From assembly GCF_002878395.1 (NCBI RefSeq), contig NC_061115.1:96360605-96424604 (forward strand): a DNA stretch of 64,000 nt, written 5' to 3'. The translations under genes were made by a program, and so were the position numbers. Positions 1-12,011 of this stretch are shown in pieces. The stretch is from Capsicum annuum. Taxonomy: Eukaryota > Streptophyta > Magnoliopsida > Solanales > Solanaceae. The notes beneath the pieces were generated by a model. The model was not told where the DNA came from, searched no databases, and saw only the letters and a list, made by a program, of their open reading frames with translations. Each line of letters begins with the position of its first letter. Position 1 is the first letter of the stretch.

Positions 1-1689
1 ACACGAACACAATTATAATCAATAGTATTCCACTAAAAGAAGAACATGAAAATACGGATATCATTCCAATGACCTGGTAATATCAGTACAAGAGCATCTA
101 AATATGATAATCGTAAATACAACCCATCAGTCTAAAATAATCAATACATCCATCTCGAATACAAAAGGTTGAACAAGGATAGAGGGAAACAACTAACTCA
201 AAACTTCTGCAGCTCACCCTATGTCCAGAAAACCAACATGCATGATCTCAACTCAGTGGTGGCAACTAGTACTCGAGTCTACACCAAAAGATTATAGAAG
301 TGTAGTATGAGTACCAAAACAACGGGTACTCAGTCGACATTATCGATCGACTGAGCTAATCATGATATAAGCAAGATAATATTTTTAAGTCAAGGTACAT
401 AATCAAACCTAAATCATCTTCATTATCACTTCATAAAATATTTGATTAAACTAGAATGATAATAGGACAAATCATATTGATACATGCCAAAACCATCATA
501 TATAAGGGTTAAATAATTCAAAATCATAAAATGACACTAATACGATTACCACCGCATAAATACAAATTTGGCGCGCAAACATCCATTAGAGCATAATGTA
601 AAAGAACTCACCACGATGTCCCATACCACTGGGGAGGACATCCAAAAGAACATAAAGTAAAGAACCCATCACGGCATCCCATACCATCGGAGAGTGAATC
701 TAAGGATTAAATAATCATTGTATATAGATATATGACCAACTTCTTCTTTTCCATGATTTTCCATATTCCCATCAATTGCTATTTGCCCACACCCATAATC
801 ATCAATAAATACCACAATTGAATAACATATATCAAAGTACTAATCCCCACAACCATATCACCATATAGATATCTATCTCATCAATATACTCTACCTACAA
901 ATTATTAGGTAACCAATGATTCTTAAAAGACCACCAATCGTTAGTCATCAATAACCCTTAATTATTAGCCTAACAAATTTTTTACATAATCCCTATTCAC
1001 GGGATGGCACCTAACCATTATTTGCTAAATAGCCAACATTCAACATCTAGTCAAGATTCACTACTATACCATAGACACGATTAAAAAATTCTCATTTTTA
1101 ATCATCATAATCGCACTAGTCACCAGATAAAAAAGGACACTAATCATCATTTGAACACTTATTTGTCTATCAACTAATGTCTCTTATTATCTAGCTTCAT
1201 TAATCTACCAATCCATATAAAACAACTAATCGACATCATTACCTAGTCATTAATATCACTAACCATCACCAATGCTAACCTATTATAATTGTTAGCCATG
1301 TAACAACCATAATTACTAGTTTCCATATTTTAACTAAACAGGCTTTATTAACTAGTACTCTAGACTTCTAGGCATCAAGTGATATAAACACTTAATAGCC
1401 AAATAGCTACCACATAGCTTATTTGAATAGTCAATATTCCTTAATTAATTTATTTATTCAAGGCTAAATACACCTACTAGGTGAATTCATAATTCTACAT
1501 AAGATTTCGCTTACGAACTAGTCTTAACTAAATATTCTACTTATTCTACTTCTACTCGCTATATAGTACTAAGATGAGCTACGTTGCTTATCAAGTGATT
1601 AGTATTGATGAATTATAATCGATATCCCAGAATAACATAATACCCTCAAAGAACTTACGAAAGTAATCATATAAAGGCATAACTTCACA

Positions 1690-2080
1690 TAAATATGTAT
1701 ATGCTTACCATATATAACATCATTATATCCTTTGGACATTTTAGACATCATTATATCATCAATATATCCTCTAGACTTTCCATGCATCATCATATCATCA
1801 ACATATCTTCTGGACTTACCGGTATTATCATATCATTAGTACATCCTCCGTACATACTGTATATTATAGTGTCATTAATATATCCTCCGGACTTGTCGGG
1901 TATCATCATATAATCAATATATCCTTTGGACTTGCCGGGTATCATCATGCTATCAATATATATTACAAATATACTAGGCATCATCATATCATCAATATAT
2001 CTTCCTAACTTACCGGGTGTCATCATATAATAAATACATCCTCCGACTTACTAGGTATTATCATAACATCAAAATTTATC
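1690..2080 (-). repeat. 39-bp tandem array in element A 3' LTR
   Basis: About ten diverged copies of a 39-base unit containing 'gacttgtcgggtatcatcat' and 'atcaatatatcctcc'. The same array occurs at 25,310-25,650 with 28,030-28,140, and in reverse complement at 8,680-8,990. Because 39 is divisible by three, it produces spurious ORFs on both strands. Confidence 0.85.
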
Positions 2081-2883
2081 ATAACGTCAATATATATATG
2101 CAATCACATCAATAACAAATGCAAGAGCCACAAGGGATAGAGTGAAAGAGAAGTAAGGAAAGACAAACCATTGTACCTCATCATTCATTATAAAAACAAT
2201 ATATTATAGGTGCATGAACATATATATTCATATAGTATGAACACTCAATACATGACCAGGCTTAACATAATCAATAGCATGGTCAAATACAAAACCATAG
2301 TTATATCTTCTAGAGCCCCTTTTTATTAGCATGATTTACATTATTAGCACACAAGAGGATTCTTAGGATAAACATTAGTTAGTCACTCAACTTGAACATA
2401 ATGTGAGTAATACTATAATCCAAGGCTCACATGATAATTTAGTCAATGACTTAAGTGTTAACATAGTCATGGGTTCAATCTATAAGACATTTCATTGCTA
2501 TCCAAGCATTATCATTAATTAGGAACCAATTATGCACATCATTTCCAATACCAATATTATGAATAATCCATTAAACGTGATTAACCAAAATATTGCCAAA
2601 GGTACATACTATGCATTTAACAAGTATCAAGGTCACTAATAAAACCATATAGTCCAAGCTTAAGGTGGGTCAAGCTCCGCTTCTAATACCCCAAATTCCT
2701 TTTCAAGTCTAAATTCTCGGGACTAAGCTAAGGCATCTAAGTCATCTCTTAGAGGTTTATAAATCCACACTAGTTCTATCGTAAAATTCTTCCTCAAGTA
2801 TTACTCTTTATTCATCTAAAGAAACTAGGGAAATTTTCACAACTATACACAACTAAGGTTAACTTACTATTTAATATGGGTGA

Positions 2884-2888
2884 CAAGG
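2884..2888. other. Target-site duplication of element B (left)
   Basis: The bases caagg precede the TG of B's 5' LTR and recur at 17,319-17,323 just after the CA of its 3' LTR. The uninterrupted site in the other LTR of A reads 'gtgacaaggtccc' at about 28,920, which confirms the junction. Confidence 0.93.
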
Positions 2889-4319
2889 TGATGAGTGACA
2901 AACTTACCACTCATTTGCACTCAATATTTGTGTAACGCTTATAGTTTTAATGTATAAATAAGATATAACTGTATTAAATGCACTAAATTCCATATTTTAC
3001 AGGCATATAGGTTATGAGATAGAAAGACGTAGATGCAGGCTTAAAATATTCAAAAGTACGAAAGAAGTGCAGGTGAAGGACCTGAAGTTGAAACCAACTA
3101 CAATTACCGATATTGCGGTCTGTGGGACACAATAGCGGCCAATCAAGCCAGGTCAAAGTAGTGCAATCAGAGTGATCTTACTGCAGTCATAGTAGTCACT
3201 ATCATAGAAAAGCTTCAGCGATCACGGCTATGCGACAAGGTGCTAGGGGCAGATTTTTAATTTCACTTAGCCAAACCCAATTTGTTTTATAGGATAAAAC
3301 GCTTTCTGTTTTGGGTAATCTACACTCTGGCAATATTTTTGAATTGAAAGTTTAAACCATCATTTATGCAAAAGTTGTATTTTGATTTTGAGACTTTGAA
3401 TTTAGAATTTTTAAAGAATGGATGCTTCGAATCGTCCCTATGGTATATTTTTCTTTCTTTTATTCATGTGTCACTAAAATTTAATTTTCTTGGGATTATG
3501 TTGAACTAAGGTATAATTATGTGTGTGTTGTGATGTATTTATGTATATGTCAGTTAGTTGATGATGGGCTTTACTATTAATTAGTTAAGTTAGTTGGGAT
3601 TTATGGGTGAAAGCCCAAAATACCCCAAATTGGGTTTGTAGGTGAAAACCTCAAATTCTTGAAAGCTCAAACCATCCTTGAAAGAGGGGTTTGGCTGAAC
3701 TTTTTGAACCCATATCATCCTTGAAAGATGGATGTGGGTGACAAAGTAGTAGTTGACAATTTATTTCTGTAGTTGGCCAATTTTCACTATCTTAGACATA
3801 AGGGTGATTAGGAAGTTGACTATATCTTGGGCATCTTCCTAGAAATAGGGATGCCCAATTGATGTATAAGGTGAATGTAATTAACACACTATTTAGGTAT
3901 CCAAAAGGGTCAACGAGTGAAATTCATGTGCTTATATTGATAAACTAGCCTCAAGGGTATTAGAACTAGCCTACCATATTGTTGGTAACTAGTATGTACT
4001 CTAAATATTCATGCACCCATGCATAACTTTCCCTCAAGTAGACATAATCCGAAGATTCTCCTCATATTGAATTTAATTCACAATTGTTGTTAAATTTGTT
4101 AACTTGAGTTTCTATTGACAAACACTTTCCGAAAACCATACACCCCCAATTTTTATTTATGAGTTTTTCATTCACATTGCAGGTAACTTATTAGTAGCAT
4201 TTAACACCCATAGGACTAGAATTCTAATTTTAATCCTCATTGCTTAGAACTCAACCTAAGTTGAGATATTGACAACGATCATCCTTTACAAATTTCAATG
4301 GTATATGTCAATGTTTTTA
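2889..4319 (+). repeat. Element B 5' LTR
   Basis: 1,431 bases starting TGATGAGTG. Aligned along its length with 15,990-17,318, which starts TGTTGAGTG. The last base pair is decayed (TA instead of CA). It retains about 80 bases near 4,050-4,130 that are missing from the 3' LTR. Confidence 0.9.
3108..3293 (+). promoter_or_regulatory. Probable LTR promoter of element B (5' copy)
   Basis: Iterated quasi-palindromic blocks (gatattgcggtc, gcagtcatag, agcgatcacggct) are followed by a TATA-like 'ttttatagg' at 3,286-3,293. The 3' LTR has the same layout at 16,208-16,397. Promoter role is inferred from position and the TATA-like box. Confidence 0.5.
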
Positions 4320-4380
4320 AAATGACTCTATTGGTGGAGAGTGAAATTTAGTTTTCACTTGTGCGGTATTTACTGTTACT

Positions 4381-5306
4381 TTGGGTACACCCATCGTGGT
4401 ATGTATTTGTTTTGGTTGTTGTTTTTATTTTAATTTAGCTGATTTTCATAGTGTATACGGAACCATGAGTGATACTGTAAGTCACGTCAGGTCTTTTGAT
4501 GGTCCTCTTGTTGATAAGGGTCAAATCAATGATGTTGGATATTCAAGTGCCATCTATATCCCACCTACTCATGGGAATAATATCTTTCATGTCACAAGCA
4601 TCATAATACATAAGCTTCAAATGAAGGAACTTTTGTGGGGCCAAGCATATGAGGACCCTAACTTGATTTTGAAGAATTTCATATAGGCGTGTGCACCCAT
4701 TGATATTGAATACATCATCTAAGAATATTTCTGGCTATGCCTCTTCTTGTTTTGTCTAATGGGGGAGGCTGAATTATGGCTTCAATCTCTTCTTGTAGGA
4801 TCAATTTCTTCATGGGAGGAACTCACCAATGCATTCATAGAATAATATTCCTGCTATCCAACATGCTACAATTGCTTGATGAAATCACTAACTTTAGTCA
4901 ATTGAATGGCAAACCCTTGTACTAAGTTTGGGAAAGATTCAATAGGAAGCTTACTTAATGTCCTAATCATGAGGTCCTAGAGAAGATGATCCTCCAAATC
5001 GTCTATCTGGACTTAGATCAACTTAATAAGACTATGGTTTATAATGCGGTAGGGGTCTCTCTTGTGAGGCTAACATATGATGCAGCTTCTAATTTGTTTA
5101 AAGAGGTTACCAAGAAAAATCTAGGATGACATACTCGACATACCGAGGTTCCTAAAAGTTCTCCTACCTATTCATATATTGATAAGGAGCAAAGAAAAAT
5201 AGATGAATAGTGGGAAGAGAACTTATAAAATATGATGAGACAATTGGAGTCTCTAATGAAGCATATGATGGGTGGACCCATAAAGGCGTTCAATGCTGTG
5301 GCGTCC
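4381..5306 (+). pseudogene. gag: Element B gag, N-terminal part
   Basis: Remnant of an Athila/Tat-type gag structural protein, which would package element RNA in cytoplasmic particles. A 101-codon open stretch (4,381-4,686) contains the family pattern 'YEDPNLILKNF', the usual 'EDPNxHLxNF' box. After a stop, the same homology continues as 'GEAELWLQSL' and 'SWEELTNAF', corresponding to the conserved 'KAKxWLxSLP...TWEEL.xxF' segment, then decays through several stops and frame changes to about 5,306. There the solo LTR D interrupts it. The rest of gag resumes at 10,322. The true start codon is not identifiable, since the first 100 bases after the LTR are degenerate. Certainly non-functional. Confidence 0.78.
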
Positions 5307-7169
5307 TCTAATGACTCTTTCAATCATTTTTTATGTTTCCACTTATGTTCACCATTAGGGCTTCTCCATTACTGGCCAAATTTATTTATGACTTACTGAA
5401 ATCGACTATTTAATTACCGGGCAACTTATTTGATTTTTAGAGTCAATTCCCTATTTAAGGATTCGTTGGTTCCAAATGGCTATCGGGAGAAAACTTCAAT
5501 GAAACAGTCTAGGATGATAATTTTGATTGTTATTATAGATTGGTAGTATCTATTTTAGTCTAGGTAGACCTTTGATTTAAGTTCCAATGCACCCAAGCTC
5601 ATTTCGACCTACTGGTCAGAAAGTTGAAAAATCAAAATATATGTGTGGGATCCAAATTTGGTTGAAACAACCTCAGATTAAAAATACGACTTCTCCATTG
5701 CGTCTAAAAAATCAATTTTAGTATAGGAGACCCTTGGTTCAGGTCGTAAGACTTTCAAACTTATTTTGGGCTATTGAGCGGATTTTATGAAACAAAACTA
5801 TAGGTGTGGGCCCCACTTTTTTCCAAAACAATCTCAAATTAAATTTTTGATGGTTCCAATGAATTCGAAATGTGGTTTACACACAAATTTCACTATTTTA
5901 TCATATATTTTGGGTTTTGAATGAGTTCTAAGCTTTAAAAATAAGTTTTGACTTGGCTGGTGGCCCAGACGGCGATTGCGGCATACCCAAAGTTGGTAGG
6001 GGTACTTAAGTACCCTTTAGGCTGCATTTTTCATCATTTTGACTCGTTTTTAAGAGTCTAAAACCCTAAAAGGGTATAACAACTCAAAATTAAGTCTTGT
6101 AGGTAACTAGGGAGTTGGTAACATCTTTTATCATGATTATCATCCAGACTAAGATAAGATTTCATCACTTTATTGGTGAATTTCTTAGTTCTTGACCCAA
6201 AATCCCAATTTATCTTAGGGATTGACTGACCTCTAAATTTGGTTTGTTTGTAATCATTAATTGAGGGTTATGATTTCTTGGTGATATATGAGCATTGGGT
6301 TGACCTCAAAAATGCAATTTTCGTATATGGGACCCATTTAGGGTTTTTGGTGTCATTTTTGGACCCAAAGCACAATAGTCCAATATGGGTATCGTTAGAC
6401 TCTTATTGATGAGTAGATTATATTTATGATAGTGTCATGGCATTTTTGGGATTGTGAAGTGAAGACGAGCATATAGTGCTTGAAGTATGACTATACGATT
6501 TGGCCTTGAGGTAGGCTCCTGTCCATTTTTCTTCATAGATGATATATGATATGTATTATGTATGGATATGAATGTTAGGATTTATTATGATTAAGATACC
6601 TTATCCTTGATTATTGATGTTTTTGTAAATTCAATGAGGGTCTTGGACCCATAAGATGGTATGTTTATAACCTTATGGACTCTTATTGCATTCTCCCTAG
6701 TTTAGATTGAATTATAGCATGGATTTGATACATTGCTATATTAGGGATGTGGTTTTAGTGTTGGAAGCATGCTTAGTATATTTGATCTTATTAGGCTAGT
6801 GTGGTGTTCTTAGAATAATAATTTGGATAGAATTGACTTAAGATCCTTTATTTCTAGTTGAAGTTCCTATCTTAGGATTTTATGTGGCTTACTTTTCATC
6901 TAGAAGTTGAATTTGATATCTTAGCCAATTTTGGGGCATAGTGTACCTAATTAAGGAAATTGAGGTTTAGAAGTGGGATTGTCCAGCCCACTTAGGCGTA
7001 GACTTGTGTTACACATTATGGAATTAGCTGTGGATGTTAGACATAGTTGAGACTAATAAACCTTAGTATAAGGTTACTTTTTGACTCGATATATTGTAAT
7101 AATGTTCCTCAGATTGTGACTTATGAGTTATAGCTATATTGTTGCTTATAGAAATAATTTGATAAAATC

Positions 7170-7460
7170 AGCCTATAGAGATGTTATTTCCTCTTAGACT
7201 TGATACTTGGCCCATAGAGATGTTATTTTCTCTAAGACTTGATACTTGGCCCATAGAGATATTATTTCTTCTTAGACTTAATACTTGTCCTATAGAGATT
7301 CCATTTCCTCTTAGACTTGATATTTGGCCCATAGAGATGTTGTTTCCCCTTAGACATAACGTTGGGTCCTTAGTGATGATTTTCCTCTTAGATGCAATGT
7401 TGGGCCTATAGAGATGCTACCTACTTTTAGATATGATAGTTGTCCTATAGAGGTGATATT
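7170..7460 (+). repeat. 39-bp tandem array 1 in solo LTR D
   Basis: About seven copies of a 39-base unit with 'atagagatgttatttcctct' and 'agacttgatacttggccc'. The first four copies are nearly regular, the last ones diverged. I do not find this array at the expected place in either LTR of A, so it is specific to D's subfamily. It creates a false 76-codon ORF. Confidence 0.85.
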
Positions 7461-8679
7461 CCTCACCATCCTGATGAATGAACTTTATATAAAAAATGAC
7501 TTATAGTCATGTCATGTTTATTAATATTATGCCTCCTATGTGAGAGATGATTATATGCTTATTAATATTATACCTCCTATATACGAGATTCCTCCTAGGT
7601 ATGAGATGATTAGAGATAGTTATGATTATAAATATTATTATAGAGATGAGTTTCAAATATGTATATGGACCAAAAGCTGTGATGATGATATTGTGATTAT
7701 TCTGGATATATTATTGGGCCAAGAGATGATAGATGATATCAATTGGACATTCGAGAAGTGTTTACCCTTATTGAGGATGTTATTATAGTTCATGAATATA
7801 TATATGTATGTGCGTATTCACATCTTTCCAGTATGGGATGGAGGAAGGTGTGGTATGATGCTTATGATTTCACTGATTGAATACTGGAGATGGCATGCAT
7901 ATATTCAATACATTCATGATTATTATATTGGTTATTGATATAATTCTAGCTGAAATGTAATCTTATGACTGTTGTTCCTAATTATAGTATAAGCTAGGTG
8001 GTAACTAGTTGTCTATTAGATGACTGTAGTACTTGATGCTTAGAATTCTAAATATGTTATTTAATGAGCCTTGCTTAGTAATATTATAGCTAATGACTAG
8101 GGTTGATACATGGTTATGAAGATGAGTTTATCGATGGTAGTGATATGTGGCTAATGATAACAAGTTATAATGTCAATTAGTTGGTAAGTGAAGATAACAT
8201 GGTTAACATTGCTAGGTGATAAGGGATGCTAATGATTATGATACCTAGTTACTAATGTTGAGTAGCTAATAATGAGGACTAGTTAATAATGAGGATTAGT
8301 TGGTAAATGATTATTAGATATTGATTAGTGTTAGTTAATAAAAGATGTGTAGTTAATAAATGATAAATAGTGAATAGATGGAGATTATGGTCTAATAGTG
8401 AACCTTGACTAGATGTTAGGATTGGCTAATTATTAATTAATAGTTAGTTGCAATTCTATGATTAATGATTATGTGAAGAATCAGTTAGATTGATAACTAG
8501 AAATCATGTGATGACTAGTAATCTAGAGGTAAAATAATGAGTCTTGGCTAGTTAATAATGAGTAGCTAGAATATAATGGTAAGATAGTTATCTTTGAAAT
8601 GTTATGATTATTATTGCAAGTATATTGGCTTGGGTTTGTGCACCTATTATATACCTATATTTATGCATTGATGATAAGG

Positions 8680-8990
8680 ATGATATATTACTGCCCGAAA
8701 AGGCCAGAGAATACTTTTATAATATATTGATGCCCGACAAGGATGAGGAATACTTTGATGATATATTGATGCCCGGTAAGGACAGAGGATACTTTATAAT
8801 AAATTGATACCCGACAAGGCCAAAGTATACTTTGATGATATATTGATGCCCAACAAGGCCGTAGGATACTGTGATGATATATTGATACCTGAAAAAGCCA
8901 GAGAATACTATGATGATATATTGATACCCTTAGAGGCTGGAGGATACTTTGATGGAATATTGATACCTGAAAAGGTTGGAGGTTGATCAC
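8680..8990 (+). repeat. 39-bp tandem array 2 in solo LTR D
   Basis: Eight copies of a 39-base unit with 'gatgatatattgatgcccga' and 'aaggccagagaatacttt'. It is the reverse complement of the arrays in A's LTRs. Each unit reads as 13 codons, which gives false ORFs on both strands, including a 127-codon one on the minus strand. Confidence 0.88.
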
Positions 8991-10321
8991 GATGATGATG
9001 ACACTTATGATGATATTGTTGATATTAATTGTGTACCTTTCATCCATTCCTACATGTGCATTGCCTATCACCAGTATGCACCTATTTTTATCATTCGGTA
9101 TGGGGAGGTTACATAGACATGGGAGAAGAATATGCCTTGTATTATGGTATGTTTATTGAACCTTTAAAGCCTGGGGAGGGAGATATGCATAGGCTTGGTT
9201 AGGTCTTTTGTTGTCCAGAGTAGTCAATTATACACACTGATATTAATGTTATTATTATCATTGTTATGATCATTATTATGGTTTGCTTATACAAATTGGT
9301 CATTGACCTTGTATCGGTATTCGAGGTATGTCTTCAACCTCTTCTATCTTATGAATACACTATTATGCATGTTTATATATCATGTTTAGTCATGTGGATT
9401 GGGAGCGTTGAGTTTGATAGTATTAAATCCTGATAGTATATTAATGATGTCTATAAACGAGGATATAATGATCTAGGTTATGCTTTAAGATGACCTCATG
9501 CATATATGTGTATGCACTTGTATATATGTATCTAGTTATATGAAGCAATGACACTATCGTATATCCCTTTCTTCGTTGTTCTTATTATAAATGTGTTTCT
9601 TTTCTTTGTATATTGTTATATATCTTTCTTTTGCCTTTCATTCGTTTATTAGCCTGGGTTATACGGTATAACATTGACGTCTATTGAATGTAGCTGGAAT
9701 AGGATAGTTTACCCTTGATAATTCCTTAGTCTTATTATGTTAGACTCTTGGACTTATACAGGATAGTTTTCCCTTATTCTTCACATTGATTTGTTATATG
9801 ATTTTTGGACTCTTGGGTGTAGTTTCCATTCTATTTATATGTTGTATGTATCTGCTTTACCTTTGGAGCGCAGTTGACAGTTGCCTACTAAGTACCAATT
9901 ATCTGGTACTCATACTACACTTCTGTAACCTTCAGTTCATAGTACGGGTTATTTTCATTAATGTGTGCATCAGATGGAGCAACCATGGTTCAGAGACTTG
10001 TAGTGAACTCCTAACGTTTAGAGTGTTACTTATGTCTCTCTTAAGTATTAAACTAGTCTCTACTTTGTATTTAGAGATAAGTTTTATCATTGTACTTCCT
10101 TTGACATTTCATTTCGATTTTCTTGATATATAGAAGCTTTGGTATTGATACCAGCGGGTTTTGGGGATTCACTTATGTAATGGTTTTTATCTTATTTATC
10201 CCTTATTCTTTTCCTTATATATTTGATTAGTCTATTACTAGCCGTTTTAGACTATGGATTGGCTTGAATACTGGTGGGTTATGGTGGGAGCCATTATGAC
10301 TTGAGAAATCGGGTCTTCACA

Positions 10322-11100
10322 CATCTAAGATCTTTGATGAAGAATAATCCAAAAAGCTTGACGAAGAGATCAAATATTTGGCTACCTATTCAGGGGGTTC
10401 CCACCTGGTCTATTAAAGTCAAGGTGGGAACCAAAGTTTTAAAGAGCGATATAGGGACCGTGACCGTGATTGGAGTGACAAGGATCATAAGTATGATCAT
10501 TATGTTCCCCCTTATTATGGGAAAAAAGGCAAGGATTCCAACTCCATTGACCCCGGCAAATACCAAACAGAAGATGTGGTCGAAAGAATTTTAATGAAAA
10601 TGTAGGGAATGGACAAAATTCTCTATGAATTTAAAGGTGATTTCTCGTAACTCAACCATATGGTTCTATGTCACTCCATTTCAATTACACAATTGGAGAC
10701 TCAAATCGGGAAAATCTCTATTCAAATTAATGCTAGGACAAAGGGAGGCCATCCTAGTGACACCATTGTAAACCCAAAAAATGAGGCCCAAGTGTTTGCT
10801 ATTGTCACTAGGAATGGTAAAACCCTTGGTGATCTTGTGGTACATGTCAAAAAAAAAGCCCAATGATTCAAAGGAAGAGGCTCTGAAGTCTAATAAATGG
10901 AAAGAAAAAGAGCTGGTGTTAAATGAAGAAGTTGATATAGAAGAGGGTGATCCAAATTTAGTTGAAAATAATAAAGTGACTAGTAATCCAATGCCTACCA
11001 TGATGGTTTTCCCTCTATTCCCTCAAGGTCTCAAAAAGAATGAAACAATGCGAAATTCAGAATTCATGGCTAAGCTTAGCAACCTCTCCATTAATATCCC
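10322..11100 (+). pseudogene. gag: Element B gag, C-terminal part
   Basis: Gag resumes directly after solo LTR D. In one frame with a few stops it shows a charged Arg/Asp/Lys-rich stretch ('RYRDRDRDWSDKDHKYD'), then 'YVPPYYG', then a segment like 'TEDVVERILMKM', and finally 'ITQLETQIGKISIQINARTK' with 'VTRNGKTLGD' (10,690-10,840). This is the usual end of Athila/Tat gag ('SIxQLETQxGQIxxxLNxRxxG...VTRSGK'). Two overlapping open frames at 10,660-10,866 and 10,781-11,596 show that a frameshift lies near 10,850, at a run of nine A residues. The link to the protease downstream is Lys/Glu-rich, as in relatives. Confidence 0.82.
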
Positions 11101-11149
11101 ATTGCTTGCGACTATCCAATATATCCCATGGTATGCTAAGTTTATGAAA

Positions 11150-11596
11150 AAGTTGATGTCCAAGACGAGGGTTGTTGATAGTGATACAATTGAAGTTAAT
11201 CATGGGTGTAGAGCTACCATGGCTAGTGCAATAGTAGAAAAGAAGGAAGATTCGGGAGCATTTACAATTCCATGCACCATCAGGGCACATAAGTTTGAAA
11301 AAACTTTATATGACCTTGGTGTAAGTATAAATCTCATACCCTTCACAATATATAAGAGGATTATATTGGGCACTCTTACTCCAATGTCAATGAGTCTTTT
11401 TATTGTAGACCGTTCGTTCAAGAAACCGGTTGGTGTTGTTTTTAATGTTTTGGTGAAAGTTATTAAATTCATCCTTCCGGAAGAATTTATGGTGCTAGAT
11501 AGTGAAATAGATCATGAGGTTCCTATCATTCTTTGTAGACCTTTTCTTTCCCCCGTTAGAGCCATTGTTGAATTGGAGCTTGCGGATAAAGTTTAG
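11150..11596 (+). pseudogene. Element B retroviral-type aspartic protease
   Basis: C-terminal part of an open frame that runs from 10,781 to 11,596. The protease matures gag products in LTR elements. The active-site region reads 'DLGVSINLIPF', matching the Athila/Tat consensus 'DLGASINLMPxSI', with the catalytic Asp kept. Upstream is the family pattern 'GAFTIPCTI' and downstream 'VDRSFKKPVGVVFNVLVKV' and 'EVPIILCRPFL' (consensus 'VPIILGRPFL', with Gly changed to Cys). A fairly long open stretch for such an old element, but it ends abruptly at 11,596. The expected RT domain does not follow: by about 12,000 the sequence is already leader-like. Confidence 0.85.
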
Positions 11597-12011
11597 AGTT
11601 CATGATGATGAAGTGTCTTTCTGGGTGTGCAAAATAACAAAACAACCCGTGGAACTTCAAGTGGTATCAGTGATAGATGTTGAAGTTTAGAAATTTAATG
11701 ACGGGTCCTTTGAGAACCTAACTTGAGAATGAAGGAAGACTTCATTCCATGATGCTAAGTAAGGCGCTATGAGGGGTAAAACCCACAAATTCCACAAAAG
11801 TGGCTCGTATCCTTTGTTTTTAATTTTGTAGTGTAGATTTCAATTTTGTCAATTTAATAATCCATGTATTTATATCACTAAAGAGTGTGTTGAGTAAGTT
11901 TGAAAAGGGGAAGTGTTGAATCATTACTCAGTGAACTAAATAAGGTAAAATGTATCAAAATTAGAAATAAGCTAAATAGGGAAAATATAGGGGAAAAATG
12001 CCCTCTGTTAC
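11597..12011 (+). other. Element B post-protease linker without RT or integrase
   Basis: The frame continues with decayed Athila-like sequence ('VHDDEVSFWV' near 11,600), then becomes non-coding. I find no RT, RNase H or integrase motif between protease and second ORF, on either strand. Confidence 0.65.

Larger units (their letters stand above)
1..2888 (-). repeat. Element A 3' LTR, distal segment
   Basis: Aligns collinearly with 24,025-25,650 and 28,026-28,925, the other LTR of A. For example, the opening 'acacgaaca.aattataatcaa' recurs near 24,025. It holds a 39-bp tandem array (1,690-2,080). It is interrupted at 2,888/2,889 by element B and resumes at 17,324. About 330 bases at roughly 1,215-1,545 have no counterpart in the 5' LTR near 25,145-25,165, so one copy lost or gained sequence after insertion. 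No gene is supported here; the short ORFs at 1,599-2,026 are products of the array. Confidence 0.85.
5307..10321 (+). mobile_element. Element D: 5-kb solo LTR of the element A family, inside B's gag
   Basis: Plus-strand relative of A's LTR. Its start 'TCTAATGACTC' aligns with A's 'TGTAATGACCC'. The next few hundred bases follow A's LTR in reverse complement ('ggttccaaatgg' is shared near 5,469). Its end ('atgacttgagaaatcggg') matches A's LTR end near 23,910. There is no internal region or second LTR, so it is a solo LTR. B's gag homology stops at 5,306 and resumes at about 10,322, which fixes the borders. The flanks cgtcc and catct may be a decayed target duplication (3 of 5 match). It is longer than A's LTRs and has an extra tandem array at 7,170-7,460. 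The ORFs inside (7,181-10,133) are not genes. Confidence 0.8.

Noticed and set aside
4320..4380. Primer-binding site for element B ('tggtggagagtg')
   Set aside because: Only the first few bases match the tRNA-Asp site; too degenerate to call.
7181..7411. 76-codon ORF with repeated hydrophobic text
   Set aside because: Another product of a 39-base tandem array inside solo LTR D.
8688..9071. 127-codon minus-strand ORF as a repeat protein gene
   Set aside because: It is generated by the 39-base tandem array, which is open in both directions, and there is no support for expression.
9786..10133. 115-codon hydrophobic ORF resembling a membrane protein
   Set aside because: It lies within the solo LTR of A's family and reflects T-rich composition; its counterpart in A's LTR is not open.
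10681..11472. Three minus-strand ORFs (106, 77 and 90 codons)
   Set aside because: They are shadows opposite the gag-protease frame of element B.
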